From Cephalopachus bancanus (taxonomy: Eukaryota > Chordata > Mammalia > Primates > Tarsiidae): 64,000 nt of DNA. The stretch covers positions 1,736,001-1,800,000 of the forward strand of contig JAPVLO010000083.1 in assembly GCA_027257055.1 (NCBI GenBank). Direction: 5' to 3'. The translations under genes and the position numbers were made by a program. Positions 10,241-22,168 of the stretch are shown piece by piece; position 1 is the first letter of the stretch; every line of letters starts with the position of its first letter. The notes beneath the pieces were generated by a model. The model was not told the origin of the DNA, ran no database searches, and worked only from the letters and a program-made list of their open reading frames with translations.

Positions 10241-10801
10241 CGATGCGGGGGGGGGCAAAAAATCTGGAATTTATTTATAAAAAATTGTGTATTTATTCTT
10301 ACATGTTAAGCTTCAGTCACCTTCAAAGTATTCTCCACTTGATGCAATACATCTACCAAGAAGCTTTTTCCACCATTCAAAACAGTTTCTGAGCTCATCT
10401 ATTTTGACGCTTTTGAGTGGTTCTGCCATTTTTTGTTTCACCTTTTCCACATTGCAAAACGTTTCCCTTTGAGGGTTTTTTTCATTCAGTAAACAACAAC
10501 AAAAAATGTTGCTCAGGGCAAAATCAGGTGAAAAGGGAGGGTGGGGCATGGAGATCATGCCTTTTTTGGTCAAAAACTGCTGAACACTCAGCACAGTGTA
10601 AATCACCCATCATGAAATAGGCAAATGTTCTGGAAGAATCTAAAAAAAAAAAATTCACTGAAGCGGAACACAGTATCTCACAACACTAATTGGTACATTG
10701 ATGTTGATGGGTTCCTAGAACACTTATCTAGTGGGAAAAGCCTTTATTGAAAGAGGAATGCCCTCCAAAGGATAATTCCAGTTTTTGGGGGTCCCCCTGG
10801 A
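10241..10801 (-). mobile_element. mariner deletion derivative, copy 2
   Basis: A 561-bp unit between TA dinucleotides (10239-10240 and 10802-10803). The right end reads TTTTTGGGGGTCCCCCTGGA. The left end has mutated to a G run (GGGGGGGGGCAAAAAATCTGG) but still pairs over CAAAAATCTGGAATT. It contains the C-terminal transposase fragment on the minus strand. It has the same layout as copies 1 and 3. A 16-bp direct repeat AATACCTCAAACAATC lies on both sides (10211-10226, 10812-10827). Confidence 0.88.
10313..10606 (-). pseudogene. mariner transposase C-terminal remnant (copy 2)
   Basis: The best preserved of three remnants: a 97-codon open frame. It contains FLTKKGMISMPHPPFSPDF, then EKVKQKMAEPLKS, then NCFEWWKKLLGRCIASSGEY and the terminal FEGD typical of mariner transposases. 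Only the region around the third catalytic aspartate (SPD) onward remains, against about 345 residues for the full enzyme. The DNA-binding domain and first two catalytic aspartates are deleted, so it is inactive. Confidence 0.9.
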
Positions 10802-10827
10802 TATATATTTCAATACCTCAAACAATC

Positions 10828-11295
10828 ATATATTGAACACTTACTGTATGTCAGTACTTTTGTGCATTCCTTTATTTAATCCTCACCACAAAATCCTGTG
10901 AAATAGGGCTGTTATTCCGATTTTTTTTTTTTTTTTTGAGTTGGAGTCTCATTCTTTTTGCTCAGACTGGAGTGCAGTGGCATGCTGACGGCCACCGCAG
11001 CCTTGACTTGAGCTTAGGCAATCCTTTTGCCTCAGCCTTCCAAGTAGCTGTAACTACAGACACATGCCACCACGGCTGGCTAGTTCTTGTGATGCATTGT
11101 AGAGACAAGGTCTTGCCAAGTTGCCCAGGATGGTCTCGAACCCCCTAGCCTCAGGCAATCCTCTCGCCTTGGCCTCCCAAAGTGCTGGGATTACAGGCTG
11201 AGCCACTGCGCCTGGCCTTCTGATCTTAAGAGGTAAAATAACTTGCCCACAGTCACATGCTTGATAAATAGTGATACTAGTCTTTGAAACAACCA
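10828..11295 (-). mobile_element. MIR interrupted by an Alu
   Basis: Antisense MIR halves at 10828-10919 (ATTGAACACTTACTGTATGT, TTTAATCCTCACCACAAAAT) and 11217-11295 (AAGAGGTAAAATAACTTGCC). The Alu at 10920-11216 sits between. Confidence 0.82.
10920..11216 (-). mobile_element. Alu, lineage-related
   Basis: Antisense dimeric Alu with a 17-base poly-T and GAGTTGGAGTCTCATTC. A weak target duplication TTCCGATTTT/TTCTGATCTT is visible. More diverged than the neighbours, with part of the right arm missing. Confidence 0.92.
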
Positions 11296-12200
11296 ATGGG
11301 CCTTTACTGCTGTATAGATCCCCAAGTGTTTCTTCCGATATCGATTATAAAACTACTTTTCAGAACCCTTCTTTACCTCCAAATTATTTTACCCAGTAGC
11401 ACTGAAATAATGTATAGATGTCAATGGCTGTATAATTCTTCACTCGTGGCCTCTCAGGCCCCAGTTCTTAAGTTCACAAATGGCATTTTGATATTTCCCT
11501 TTTCTAGGGAGAGCCTCTCCCAGAGGGCCATAGTCACAAACTTCTTTAAGCATCTGATCTTTGCCCTATTGTCATTCTTTCATATAGCACCACAGTGGGT
11601 CAAATCATCTCCCCTGTCCATAAACAACTGCACTTGTGAAGTAGAAATGACTATTAAAAAGAGTGGCAGAGACCCCCTGCTGAGAACTCTAATAGGCTCG
11701 GCCAGGGACCAGGGAACATTACTATCACATCCATATGTGTCCTCTTACCGGGGTCAGCCCTCATGGAAACAGGCACAATAATAGCTTCACACAAAAGCCG
11801 GGGATGATATTGAACTGACTTTCCCAGGAGAAACCTTTCTCAGAAGGCCACCACATTCTTGATTAGAGGCAGCAAACCCAAGTCGGAGAAATGGATTTGA
11901 GATTTTTTTTTTTTCATTTTCAAAGCTGGTGAAATTAATTCGTATATGTATTCCCAGAGCTCTGTCATTTTTTAAACTGAACTCTTAGTTTGAACACTCA
12001 AAGTGAGGGGCTCATCAGCACGCACAAAGCCTGTTCCTTTCACTGTGAAGAGTACAGAGGAAAGTATGTTGTTATTGTTACCTATTGTCTAAGCAAGGCG
12101 GGCAAACTAAAAGCTCTGCAGCATTGGCCACATCACCCACCTTCACTCTCATAATATCTTTACAAATGCATGTGCTCTACTTGGTTGATCAGAGGCCAGG
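11296..12200. other. Unassigned DNA with one long chance frame
   Basis: An open frame of 165 codons (11284-11781, plus) is the longest in the window, but its start lies in the tail of the MIR, it shows no domain I recognise, and no splice or promoter context was found. I treat it as chance. No repeat recognised. Confidence 0.5.
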
Positions 12201-13250
12201 CTTACGAAAACTTTTAAAAAGGTAAAGCAAGTTATTTGTACATGGGTTTCAAAGACCATATGTCTTAAGCTTAGGATGTTAACGGTGATGAAGAATAGAA
12301 ACCGCAGTGACATCTCCATTTCCACGGAACACGCGAAGCAATTCTGCAAGTGCATTTTCTCCATAGATCCAGTTTTCTTTTCTGTTGCAATGAATGTAAT
12401 TTTCGTTGTCGTGTGTCAAAGTTTATACTCTTGCTTTAAAGCATCTCTTCAACTTTAACAGCATAAGTGAAATCACCCAAGTGTATGGCCTCACTGGTAA
12501 TACGGCTTTTAAAATATTTAAACCCTTTTCCTTTATACCCCTTGTCATTAACTGGTAAATCACTAATTTATTTCCTATTAGAATTTATATAGTTTGCAGC
12601 AATTAAGAAGAAAGGCATAATTGCTGACAAACCCAGGGCACTATTTAAATCACTTCCTTGTTGACAACATATTTCTCTTTCCTCAAACTGAATGTCACTG
12701 AAATCTGATTTGTGCAGTACCCTTGTGGACGAGCACACTGCACCTGTCACCTGGGCGCTAGCATTCTGCTAAGGATCAATTTACATAACCTCATTTAATG
12801 GTTCATAAATCATACCCATTAAGCCCAGCTAACAGGAACCAAGGGTTCTAATTTATGCTGCCTTTCATAGCAGAAAATTGGGAGGCTGGAGCCTGTGGAT
12901 AAAGAACCCAGGTCTTGCCTTTGATTGTTGATTGTGATGGTAAATGTATGGATGATGAGAACAGATTTTCACTTTATTGATTTCCTGCCAAAGCACAGCA
13001 TGCTTTATTGTGAAAGGGCGCCTTTTGGCAGCAGTGCTAAAAGTGGCAGTTGTTTGGGAGCCCTTTGCCAAGATAGGGTCTAAGACAATACAGAGTGGTA
13101 AATACTAAAATAATATCAAGCTGAAATGCTATTCTTTAAAAGGGAAGAAAAAAAAGATCCTCTGACCTTTGGGAAATCAGTGACCTTTTTTCTTCAGTAG
13201 CACTCCTTCCCCACCCTAAAGCATGCAAATCCAAGAATCAGGACAAGATC
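12200..13250. other. Possible conserved non-coding block (inference)
   Basis: About 1 kb without recognisable repeats, moderately AT-rich but complex, with homeodomain-like motifs such as TCACTAATTTA, AGCAATTAAG and TTAATGG. In mammalian gene deserts such repeat-free islands often hold enhancers. This is a compositional impression only. Confidence 0.25.
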
Positions 13251-14739
13251 GTTTTAAGAAATGAAAAAAGAAAAAAATGAAAAAAACAAACAAACAATGT
13301 TTCCATACCCTGCCCTAAGTCACTTGCTGATGGTAGCTCATGCAAAATAATGCAGATGTCTAGAATCCTTCAGATAATGACATTTCAGCCAGCATGCTCT
13401 ACTGGGCCAAGTCTGCAGACTCCACACTCTCTCTTCTGCCACATACTGCTTTTTGGTTGAAAATCTGGAAGCATCATTTTTCTTTCTATTTCATTTTTCC
13501 CCTTTAGGTCAAGATATTTTATCCAACTATAGATAGTTCTCTGCAAAATGCAATATATAAAAGGTCATCTCTTTACAAGTGCTTGGGCTGGATTTCAAAA
13601 TAGCAAAAGTGGTCCTAAGATCATTTTCCCGATAAAAAAAAAAAAAAAAATCTTAAGTATTGCTGAGGCATATTGATTTCCTTCTCTCATCTCAGTTCTC
13701 CCCTATAAATGGACAATGTATATTCTCATTTTGGCTTGTTTTTAAGATCTTTGTTAAACATGGTGATTTTTTTTTCTGATAATAGTGCTTTCCCCCCATC
13801 TCTCTCTTCAAGACGGGCTCTCCTGAAACACTTTGACTTTTACTCCAGGTTGGATGTTGTTGTGGATACTTGTCGACATGGATTCCAAATACTGTAGCCT
13901 CCTCCTCACCCTCATCTTTACATTCTAAACATGCCATGAAGAATATTGGTTGGAGCCAGGCAAGAGACTGGAAGTAAGCTTGGCAAGCTCTGCATGCTTT
14001 TCTGTCCACCGTGAAATGTCTCTTGCTTTGTTATGGGTCTTTCTTTATAAGGAAAAATCAATTATATCTACCTGTTTGCTGTTATCTGAGAGAGTTTGTC
14101 TACAGTTAAACAAATTGTACAAACAGTGCTATGCACAGAATGTAAGTAGACACCTAGAGTTTCAGTGATCTGGAACAGGTTAACACCAACTCTCCTGGTA
14201 AGAGAACCCTCTTTTCCCTGACAAACCTGTTCTATACATTATAATTAAGATGGAGTTGCTGCTTCTCTCCAGCTTCATCTAAAGGGATAGGCCCATAACT
14301 CAGGTCTAGCCTTACAAGGATGTTTTATCCAACTATACATAGTTGGATAAAGAGTCTTTGCACACTCTGCCTTGCTGTCCCTGGCCACAGTGATTGACTT
14401 AGGAATGGGCACTGGATGTGACCCTAGAGGTCCGGAAGAGCCAGCCCTGTTCTCTGGAGTTATTAACCTAGTAGTGAGTAGCGTTTGTTCAATAAATGAA
14501 GGGAGAGTTCCATTTGCCGCTGTCATTTGAGCCCCTGGATCTAGCCATATCTAAAACTAGAGGTTCTGAACTTCCAGTGTAATGAATCCACAGATTCTAT
14601 CCTTCCTTTTTTTAAAGTAAGCTAGAGTGAGCTGGGTTTCTGGCACTTGAAACCCTAAAAGTTTTACTTAATACAGAAAGGACCTCAATACAGAAAAAAT
14701 TATATAGACTTGGAAAATTGAACTTGTTATACTTGGAGT
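13251..14739. other. Unassigned DNA with two related palindromic motifs
   Basis: No gene or repeat recognised apart from A/T runs (13635-13650). The 13-mer TTTATCCAACTAT occurs at 13518-13530 and again at 14324-14336, where it forms the arm of a perfect hairpin. Confidence 0.5.
14324..14351. repeat. Perfect 13-bp palindrome with 2-base spacer
   Basis: TTTATCCAACTAT (14324-14336), spacer AC, then its exact reverse complement (14339-14351). The same arm at 13518-13530 is followed by a partial match AGATAGTT. Function unknown. Confidence 0.9.
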
Positions 14740-14840
14740 GAGAAGATCCAGGTTCCAGTCCTGACAATGTCACTTAATCTACGTTTCCATTTTCCCACCT
14801 AAGAAAAGAAAGGGCTATGCTGGAAGATGTGTAAGACCCT
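14740..14840 (+). mobile_element. Degraded MIR fragment
   Basis: GATCCAGGTTCCAGTCCTGA, TGTCACTTAATCTACG and CCATTTTCCCACCTAAG follow the MIR order in sense. Ends unclear. Confidence 0.6.
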
Positions 14841-14865
14841 TTCCAAATAAACATATACTTATTTA

Positions 14866-16080
14866 CTTATCTATTTATTCTTTTAACAAATATTTATTAA
14901 CTGGCATGATAGTAGACACTAGAGATACAGAAGTGAACAAAACAAAAAAAAATTTTCTGCCCTCATAGAGTTTACATTCTAGTTAGTAGGTACAGACACA
15001 CAAATAAAGTATTGAAATTTTAAATGGTGCTTCAATTATCTATTACTATACTACAAGTCTCCCCCAACCTAATGGCTTAAAACAACAGGTATTTTTGCTA
15101 TTTTTCACAATTCTGTGGGTCAATAATTAGGACTGAGTTTAGCTGAGATTCATCTGCTGATCTTGCTTGGGTTCACTCATGTGACAGAAGTCATCTGGCA
15201 ATGTGGCTAATGCTAGAGAACCTAAGACAGTCTCACTCAAGTGCCTGGGGTCTTGATGCAGGCTGTCTGCCAGGCCTTTCCCTTGATGTGGGCTCTCCGT
15301 CCTTCAGTGTCTAGCCAAGCATCCCAACAGAGCAAAGCAGAAGTTGCAAAGACTCTTAAGGCCTCAGCTCTGAAACTCATAAGCATCACTTCCACCACAT
15401 TCTATTGGTCCAAACCAGTCACAAGATTAACTCAGATTCGAGAGATGATGAAATAGTTTCCACCTCTTGATGAAAGAAACTGCAAAATATTATTGCCGTG
15501 TTTTTCAATTTATCGTAGGTAGGGTGGCCAGAGAGGGCCTTACTGAGAAGATGATATTTGTGTAAAGATCTGAGCTATGCAAATATCTGAGGTTGGGAGA
15601 CAGGTGAAGGGGAGTGGCAGGAAGAACATTCCCAGCAGGAGGAATAAGGGGAAAGACCCTCAAGAGGGAGCAGGAGGAAATACAGAAAGCAAAAGAAGAA
15701 GGCCAAGTGTAGTGGAATGAGCAAGGTGGAAAGTAGGAGCACATGAGCTCAAAATGATAATGGAAGCTGGGCATTGGTAGAAGGTTTTAAGGCTTGCCTT
15801 TGAGTCAAAGTAGGGACCACTGGGGGTGGGAGGGATTGAGCAAAGTAGTGACATCATTTGACTGATGTAGTGGAAAAAGATCACTCTAACTGTTGTCTTT
15901 CAATAAATTAAATGAGTTAAGAGCAGAAAAGAGATAAGGTAGGAGACTATTGCAATCATATAAGAAAAGGGAAGAGAAGAAGTCTTGGCCTAAGCAGCAG
16001 TGGCAGAGGTTGTGAGAAGTGGTCTGTGTCTGAATATATAGCATTAAAAGAATTTTCTGATATGGGGTATAAAAGAAAGA
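14866..16080 (-). mobile_element. Long ancient L2 copy, interrupted
   Basis: Antisense L2 3' part: TTTAACAAATATTTATTAAC, CTGCCCTCATAGAGTTTACA, then after an insert GGGTGGCCAGAGAGGGCCTT, AGAACATTCCCAGCAGG, AAAGATCACTCTAACTG. These follow the order of mammalian L2 consensus from its 3' end inward. The insert at about 15036-15515 breaks it. Confidence 0.8.
15036..15515. mobile_element. Old mammalian interspersed repeat inside L2, class uncertain
   Basis: Contains CAATTATCTATTACTATAC, AATGGCTTAAAACAACAGG, TCACAATTCTGTGGGTCA, CTTCCACCACATTCTATTGG and CCACCTCTTGATG, an order I remember from a common old mammalian repeat whose name I cannot assign. It interrupts L2 between the parts ending at about 15035 and resuming at about 15516. 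Confidence 0.6.
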
Positions 16081-16640
16081 GAGAAGAGAAGAATGAGCTT
16101 GAGAATTTTAACCTAAGCAGTTGAAAGAATAGATTTGCTATTCATTGTTATGGTGAAGACTATGGGGGAGCAGGCTTGGGAGAGAAAATTGGTAGCTTTG
16201 TTTTGTACATGTTGCATTTGAGACGTCCGATAGCTATAAAAGTGGCAATGTTGAGAAGGCAGGGACCATTTCATCAGGTTATTACGAGTGTCCACTGCAA
16301 TAGCTTTGAAAAGCATAACAGCCTATGTAAATATAATTTTAACTGTATTTCTATAAACACAGTAGAGTTCATGTTTACGGCATTTTCCCAAGAGCACATC
16401 CAGCTGTTATAGGTTTTCAGGTACACTTGCCTATAATTCTCATAAGCTTTTAAAAACTTGCCAACTGTTCTCAAAAATTATCAGATTGCAGTTTTTCCAT
16501 TGCCATTCTTTAAAATCAACATCTAATGTTTTTCTTCTGTTAAAATCCTTCTTGTCTAGCTACTTTAGAGCTAGCCTTCATTGGGAAAGAAAAAACAAGG
16601 TGAGTCAGTGAAGCATTGCATTACAGAAGACAAAGCTCTG
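16081..16640. other. Unassigned DNA between two L2 copies
   Basis: Nothing recognised; possibly more decayed L2 at the left edge. Confidence 0.45.
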
Positions 16641-17480
16641 GGGTAGAGATTGTAGTTTTTGAGTGCTTGTTTTGTGCCAGACTCTTGAGAACTACTGGGG
16701 ATATGGAAGTAAAAACAAAACAGTACTTAATGTACAAGGTTCACATTTTAGTGGAAAAATAGATGATTATAATATATAAAATTATTACAGCTGTGGTAGA
16801 AATACGCACAGTGAGCACAGGAGAGGGACATTTTGCCAAGCCTGTGAAAGGGCCTAGTCAAGGAAGCTTTCCAAGAAATATGGCATCTGAACTAAGAAAG
16901 TGTAAATGGAAATTGGCCAAGGGAAGGAGCATTCCAGGCAAGGAGGACAGCTCAATCAAAGGCCCAATGACAAGAAATAATCTGGTGCGTTTAGGAAACT
17001 ATGGTTTAACACAGTTGAGCCACAGAGTTCGAGACAGGTAGTAGCACGAGGAGCAACTCGAGAAGTAGGCAGGAAGCTCAGCATGGAAGGCCCTCTATGT
17101 CTTGGGAAGACCTATCTTGTGCCCTGGAGGTGATGAAGAGACACTGGAGAATCAAAGAAGATGAATAAAATGGCAATTTGGGAAAGACCACTATGGTGGT
17201 TGGATCTGGGTAGAGGGTGCATATGTCACACAGGAAAGTGAATGGGGCTACTGCAGTGGCCCTGATGAGAAAGGATGGGGTGGGAGACATGGATGGGGGC
17301 TTATGTAGGTAAAGGAAAAAAAAAGAAAAGAACTAAGAAATATTTAGAATGCGAAATTATTAGGATCAAGTAACCTACAAGGACGGGGGCTGAAGGAGAG
17401 CGTTTCAGTGGATATTGGTACCACTAACTGATTGATATGGAGAATTAAGGAGGAGGAACTCATTCAAGGAAAGAGAGATG
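16641..17480 (-). mobile_element. Second long ancient L2 copy
   Basis: Antisense L2: GAGTGCTTGTTTTGTGCCAG, then the target-like interior GGAGCATTCCAGGCAAGG, ATGGAAGGCCCTCTATGTCT and GCTACTGCAGTGGCCC. Same order as the copy at 14866-16080, independently decayed. Confidence 0.72.
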
Positions 17481-17524
17481 AGCTCAGGTGGAGACTGAAC
17501 TGAGCTGCAACATCCATGTGCTAT

Positions 17525-17650
17525 CTTCCTTTAATCAGTACGACAACCCTGGGTTCAAGGCTTGAAATGGTGAATAGATATTCCTGTGGTTACCCAGAAC
17601 CAGGATTACCAATTCAGACCTTCTTGACTCCAGTCATCAGTATCCCATTA
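17525..17650 (-). mobile_element. Degraded MIR-like fragment
   Basis: GTGGTTACCCAGAACCAGGA followed by GACCTTCTTGACTCCAGTC resembles antisense MIR with many changes. Ends unclear. Confidence 0.45.
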
Positions 17651-19205
17651 TCCCAACCTAGAAGCACATGGGGCACCTTGAAGGATTTGCAGAGCTAAAA
17701 TAATTAATTATATGATGATTTGTCAAATACCTATTCAGCCCCTAAAGATCGTAAGTTGCCCTGGTGACCCAAAGATGAATTGGGGACAGACCCAACCCAC
17801 CAGAGTTCCCAAATATGAAGATAAGAGATGCAGATAAATTATTATGATACAGTAGAAAAGGGAAGTAGAGGAAAGGTGCTACAGTGTCATATCAATTTAG
17901 AGGAAGGAGAAATTCTTTTTATGCGAAAGCTCTTGTGAAGTCCCTACTGCTAAGTTTCTAAGACTTACGAATATCCAAACATGCAATACTTGCAGTACCT
18001 ATGCTTATTGGTTAATTACCTCAAACTTATGTGGTGGATCTTGAAAAACATGTGAAATTTGGATACAGGCATAGAATACAGGTGGGGATGGGAAAGGCGT
18101 TCTGATGAATGGAGTCCAGGAATAAAAGTATAAAGGTGGGAATACTTGCTCGTGGCTCCAGGCTGGTGTAGATGCAGGAATGCCAAGCAGTCAGACTGAG
18201 CTGGCACAGAAGGTGCTTTGCAGGGGAAGAGTGAAAAATGAGCTCAGTGGTAGTTTGGATCCAGTCTGTGTAAGATCTAGAATGCCAAGGAATAAGGGTT
18301 GGCATAAGCAATGGGTTCATCCTTATCATCCACTAAGAAAGTAAAAGAGGACATAAAGTGGATGGAATATGGTCTATGAGCTCTATTCACTATTTCAGAA
18401 TGTTTAAAAATTAGGTTTTTTCGCTTTTGGTGAGAATTATGTATGTATCATCTCTTCCTTAGTGAAACTGGCATGTTGATAAAAAGCTTGGCTTGATTGT
18501 TATTGGCTTCATAGGCATTTCTGGAATGGAATTGGGACTCCTGGCTCTGTTGTCAGATCTACAGGCTGGCGGTCACTGCAAAGCATTTCACAAGCATTAG
18601 TTTCATTGCTTTTTCACACTGTAGGTTTAAGACTTTATATTATTGTGAAACCCTGATAACCATTGGTTATTCATGAAAACTTGACTCAATATTGAAGTAG
18701 AAAGTGTGCCAGCACTTAATAAATGCCATTTGTTTGGTACATAGGAATTTTCAAAACATGGTGTCCATAAGCAGTATGTATGCTGTCCAGGGGAATGAGT
18801 AAAAGAGGTCCTCAGTGGAAGGAAGACTAGGTAACTCTAGTACATGCCCTGTCATGGGGACATTTCATAAAGAAACCTTTGAATTTAAATTGATCACTTT
18901 CTAGTTTAAAGATAATAAGGGACAACATAAATATTTCATGTTGATTCTTTTTGGACCTAGATGGGGCATAAATTGAAAATAACAATATCTAATATATCTG
19001 ATTTTTAAAAGTTGTTAAATAGTTTTAGTAACTTGGGAAAGAAAAGAGGGAGAAAATAGCTTCCTTGCTTTTAATTTTGAACTTTTCAATAAATTATTTC
19101 TTAAAACCACTAACCTGATGAAATTATTTTTCAAGTTATTGAAACTTTTGAAGGTCATAAATATGTAACAGAGGATTAATTGATATACTACATCACACTT
19201 GTATT
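17651..19205. other. Unassigned DNA, possibly decayed L2 at 17800-18350
   Basis: 17800-18350 has the purine-rich texture of antisense L2 (for example GTAGTTTGGATCCAGTCTG), but I cannot align it with confidence. The rest is AT-rich without recognisable elements. Confidence 0.4.
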
Positions 19206-19520
19206 TAGAATACCACATAACCTTAATTAAAGATAAAATTGTAAAGCATGTATTGAGTGAACTAATTTAAACTGCAAAACTGTAGATATGATATGATCAC
19301 ATTTGTAAAAAGTGTGTGTGTGTGTGTGTGTGTGTGTACATGTGAATATGCATATATATACTTAGGAAAACACTGGAAAACCATAAACAAATTTTTGACA
19401 GTAGTTCTTTCTAGGTGGTTAAATGGGGCTTTATTCTATAGACATATCTGTATTTATATTTGTGTATAATGAACATGTATTGTTCATATAATTTTTACTG
19501 ATTGACAATTAAAGAAGACA
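19206..19520 (+). mobile_element. Old L1 (L1M-type) 3' end with internal GT tract
   Basis: ATGATATGATCACATTTGTA, a (GT)n run at 19312-19336, then TTCTTTCTAGGTGGTTAAAT and AATGAACATGTATTG. This is the familiar end of L1M elements in sense, where the GT tract is a regular feature. Confidence 0.72.
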
Positions 19521-20864
19521 TAAATAGGTCTTCTTTTTACATTTTTATACCAGACATTCTAACTTTGGCTCATTAGGCAAGATGTGTTTTAATAAAAGTC
19601 AGCCGAGTCTTTCCTTCATCTACTGTGTCTCAGACAAGGGGTCTGAGAGGCGTCTTTTGGCCATTTTAGGTCTCCAGTCATCAAGGACTGGGGTTCCAAG
19701 AAATCCAATTTGTGAAACCTGATCTAAACATTTTCAAAATTACAAATTACAGCTATCAAGAGCCTTCTAGAAAGCGCCTTTTTGCAACAAGACTGATTAA
19801 ATACATTGCAGTGGAGAGGGAAGGACTGAGAGGTGAGGAAGGTGAAGTATTGTTAATGGAAATTATAATGAACAACCTGGGAAATAGCAACCCTTTTCTT
19901 TTTTGTTCTGATCTTATTTCTTATAAACTAGTACAACAACATGTCAATAAAAGAGATTTGATTGCATATGCCAAATTGAGTTAAAAAGTTTTAGCTAGGA
20001 GACTTTGTAATAATAACTTTTATTTATGAGACTTTGTAATAACAAGAATTAACTTCTCTTTCCCTTTGCAATAGAAGCACATTTTTAGATTTAGATTTAC
20101 TGATGGCCCTCTTTATTCATAAGCGTATTCTCTTGCTCTCTGCCTAATCCAGAGAGTATAGTTATGGGTTCCTGAGACTAAAGATGCACCTTTAGTCTCA
20201 GAAGTTGAGTGACATTTCAGGAACAACACAGCCTTATCCTTTCTCTCCTGGCATTCAGTTAGGACATTAGTACTATGTTTGAAATCATCAAATAAATAAT
20301 ATTCTATATTGATACAGATATTATTTTATTAATGTTGATTTTCCTTCATCATGGAAAACACATTCGTTCTCCTTAGGGAAGGATTTTTGGTCAGCTGATC
20401 TTGTGAGAATGGAGAGGTTTGAGAACAGTGATATCTGTGTTTCTTCTTTTAAATCAAAGTAACCCTGACATCATTTAGCAATTGGATTATATAAAAAATC
20501 CCAACACAGCATAGCTCGTCTATTGAAATTGGATTGATTTCTTTAGAGACCATCTGATCTCAACAGCAGTCTGTAAAAAAATCCTGGACCTTGAAAGAAA
20601 CTAAAATTAATGGATTTTTTTTTTAAATTGAAGCTCTCAGTTTTTCAAGCATAAAAATATCCCAGTAATTTTTATCTAAAAACAAAAGTGAAAGTATGCA
20701 TGTCTGTACATATAAAAAACCTAAAACTTCACTTATACCTTGTGCTGAACTTTTTTATTTTACTATTTACTGAAGAAAATTATCATATTTTCAAACATAC
20801 TAAAATTTTCTTTGAAATACCTCACCAGCCCCCAAACCCACGGTTCCCCAAATTGCATATACTT
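19521..20864. other. Unassigned DNA with one perfect hairpin
   Basis: No repeat or gene recognised; the frame at 19712-19984 (90 codons) has no family resemblance. The hairpin at 20172-20201 is listed separately. Confidence 0.5.
20172..20201. repeat. Perfect 12-bp stem-loop
   Basis: CTGAGACTAAAG (20172-20183), six-base loop ATGCAC, then exact reverse complement CTTTAGTCTCAG (20190-20201). No T-run follows and no known small RNA is recognised. Confidence 0.9.
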
Positions 20865-20880
20865 AAAAAAATGAAGTGCA

Positions 20881-21180
20881 AGCTGGGCCCGGTGACTCAG
20901 CCTGTAATCCCACACTTTGGGAGGCTGAGGTAAGTGGACTGCCTGAACCCGTGGGTTCGAGACCCGCCTGAGCAACTTGGCGAGACCTCATCTCTACAAT
21001 AAATCAAAAAATTAGCTGGGCACGGTAGCGTGCGCCTGTAGTTCCAGCTACTTGGAAGGCTGAGGCGGAAGGATCGCCGGAGCCCAGCAGGTCAAGGCTG
21101 TGGTGGCCGGGACTGGGCCACTGCACTCCAGTCTGGGTGACAGAGTGAGACTCCAACTAAAAAAAAAAAAAAAAAAAAAA
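20881..21180 (+). mobile_element. Alu, lineage-specific subfamily
   Basis: Sense Alu from AGCTGGGCCCGGTGACTC to a long A tail. The target duplication AAAATGAAGTGCA lies at 20868-20880 and 21181-21193. The middle linker reads CAATAAATCAAAAAATTAG and the right arm CCCAGCAGGTCAAGGCTG. Confidence 0.96.
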
Positions 21181-21193
21181 AAAATGAAGTGCA

Positions 21194-22157
21194 TACTTTT
21201 TTTAATTAAAAAAAGGGAAGTATAATGTGCCTTCCATGCTTATAATGTGCAGAAGCTCATTAGGAATCCCTCTAACGCTACATTAGGATTCTTTAATGGA
21301 GTGCATATGCCCTTCTCTTAGAGCAACTTGAAGGCAAAACAGGACATTTTGAAGCATTCACTAAAAAAAGTGATTATATTATGGTGGTAATTCAAAGGAT
21401 TTATCATAGAGATTTTCAAAATGAGTGACCTCTGAAAGTTTTAAAGCAATTAAGTTTGAAAATGTGTATACTTTTCAGAAATACATATATTGTGTGGAGT
21501 AACATGACCTAAACTTATGTCTTTTACATAGCACATATTGTGACCATATTTACACATCAATTGTTAATTACTTACATTATGTTTTCCATTAAAAGAATTT
21601 TAAACCAAGTCACTTTTGTGATAGTTTTCTAACAGACTTATCTTGAGAAATAATATCCATGAAGTTATTGACTTGATTATATTGATCATTAACTTTTCTG
21701 ATACAAAATACAATAACACTATAATCATTGAAATAAATATTTTTATGCATAAGCTCTCAGGAACCAGTAATACATACCCTAGTTTGGGAAATTCTGGCAT
21801 TGAGAAGATACTTCTATAACTCTTTGCCTTTTTTTTAAGGGTCCCAAAAGTTTCCCTCTTTGCAGGTGGCACGTGTGGGTAAGCCTTATCTGACACCTTC
21901 CATTGTTAACTAAGGGCTGGAATTCAGCTTGTTGTCTTCTAAGCAAAAGGGCCAAACTGAGATCTTGCTATAAAGGATCACTCCCTGGGTGGGTTCTGAC
22001 ACCACCAGCAGCTCTCCCTACCTGCAACTTCTCACTGCTTAGGATGGGGATCCTCAGTTGGACCAGTGTCTCACCTTCTTATGGTGATTTGGGGTCTATG
22101 TGGAAAACTGGAGTTGCCTGCTTTGCCAGGTCTCTGGAATTACATTGTATCTCTTTT
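21194..22157. other. Unassigned AT-rich DNA
   Basis: No element or gene recognised. It ends at the target site of the L1 at 22169. Confidence 0.5.
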
Positions 22158-22168
22158 AAAATAGATCA

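Noticed and set aside
11284..11781. 165-codon open frame, the longest in the window
   Set aside because: Its 5' end lies in MIR sequence, no domain is recognised, and no exon or promoter signals support it.
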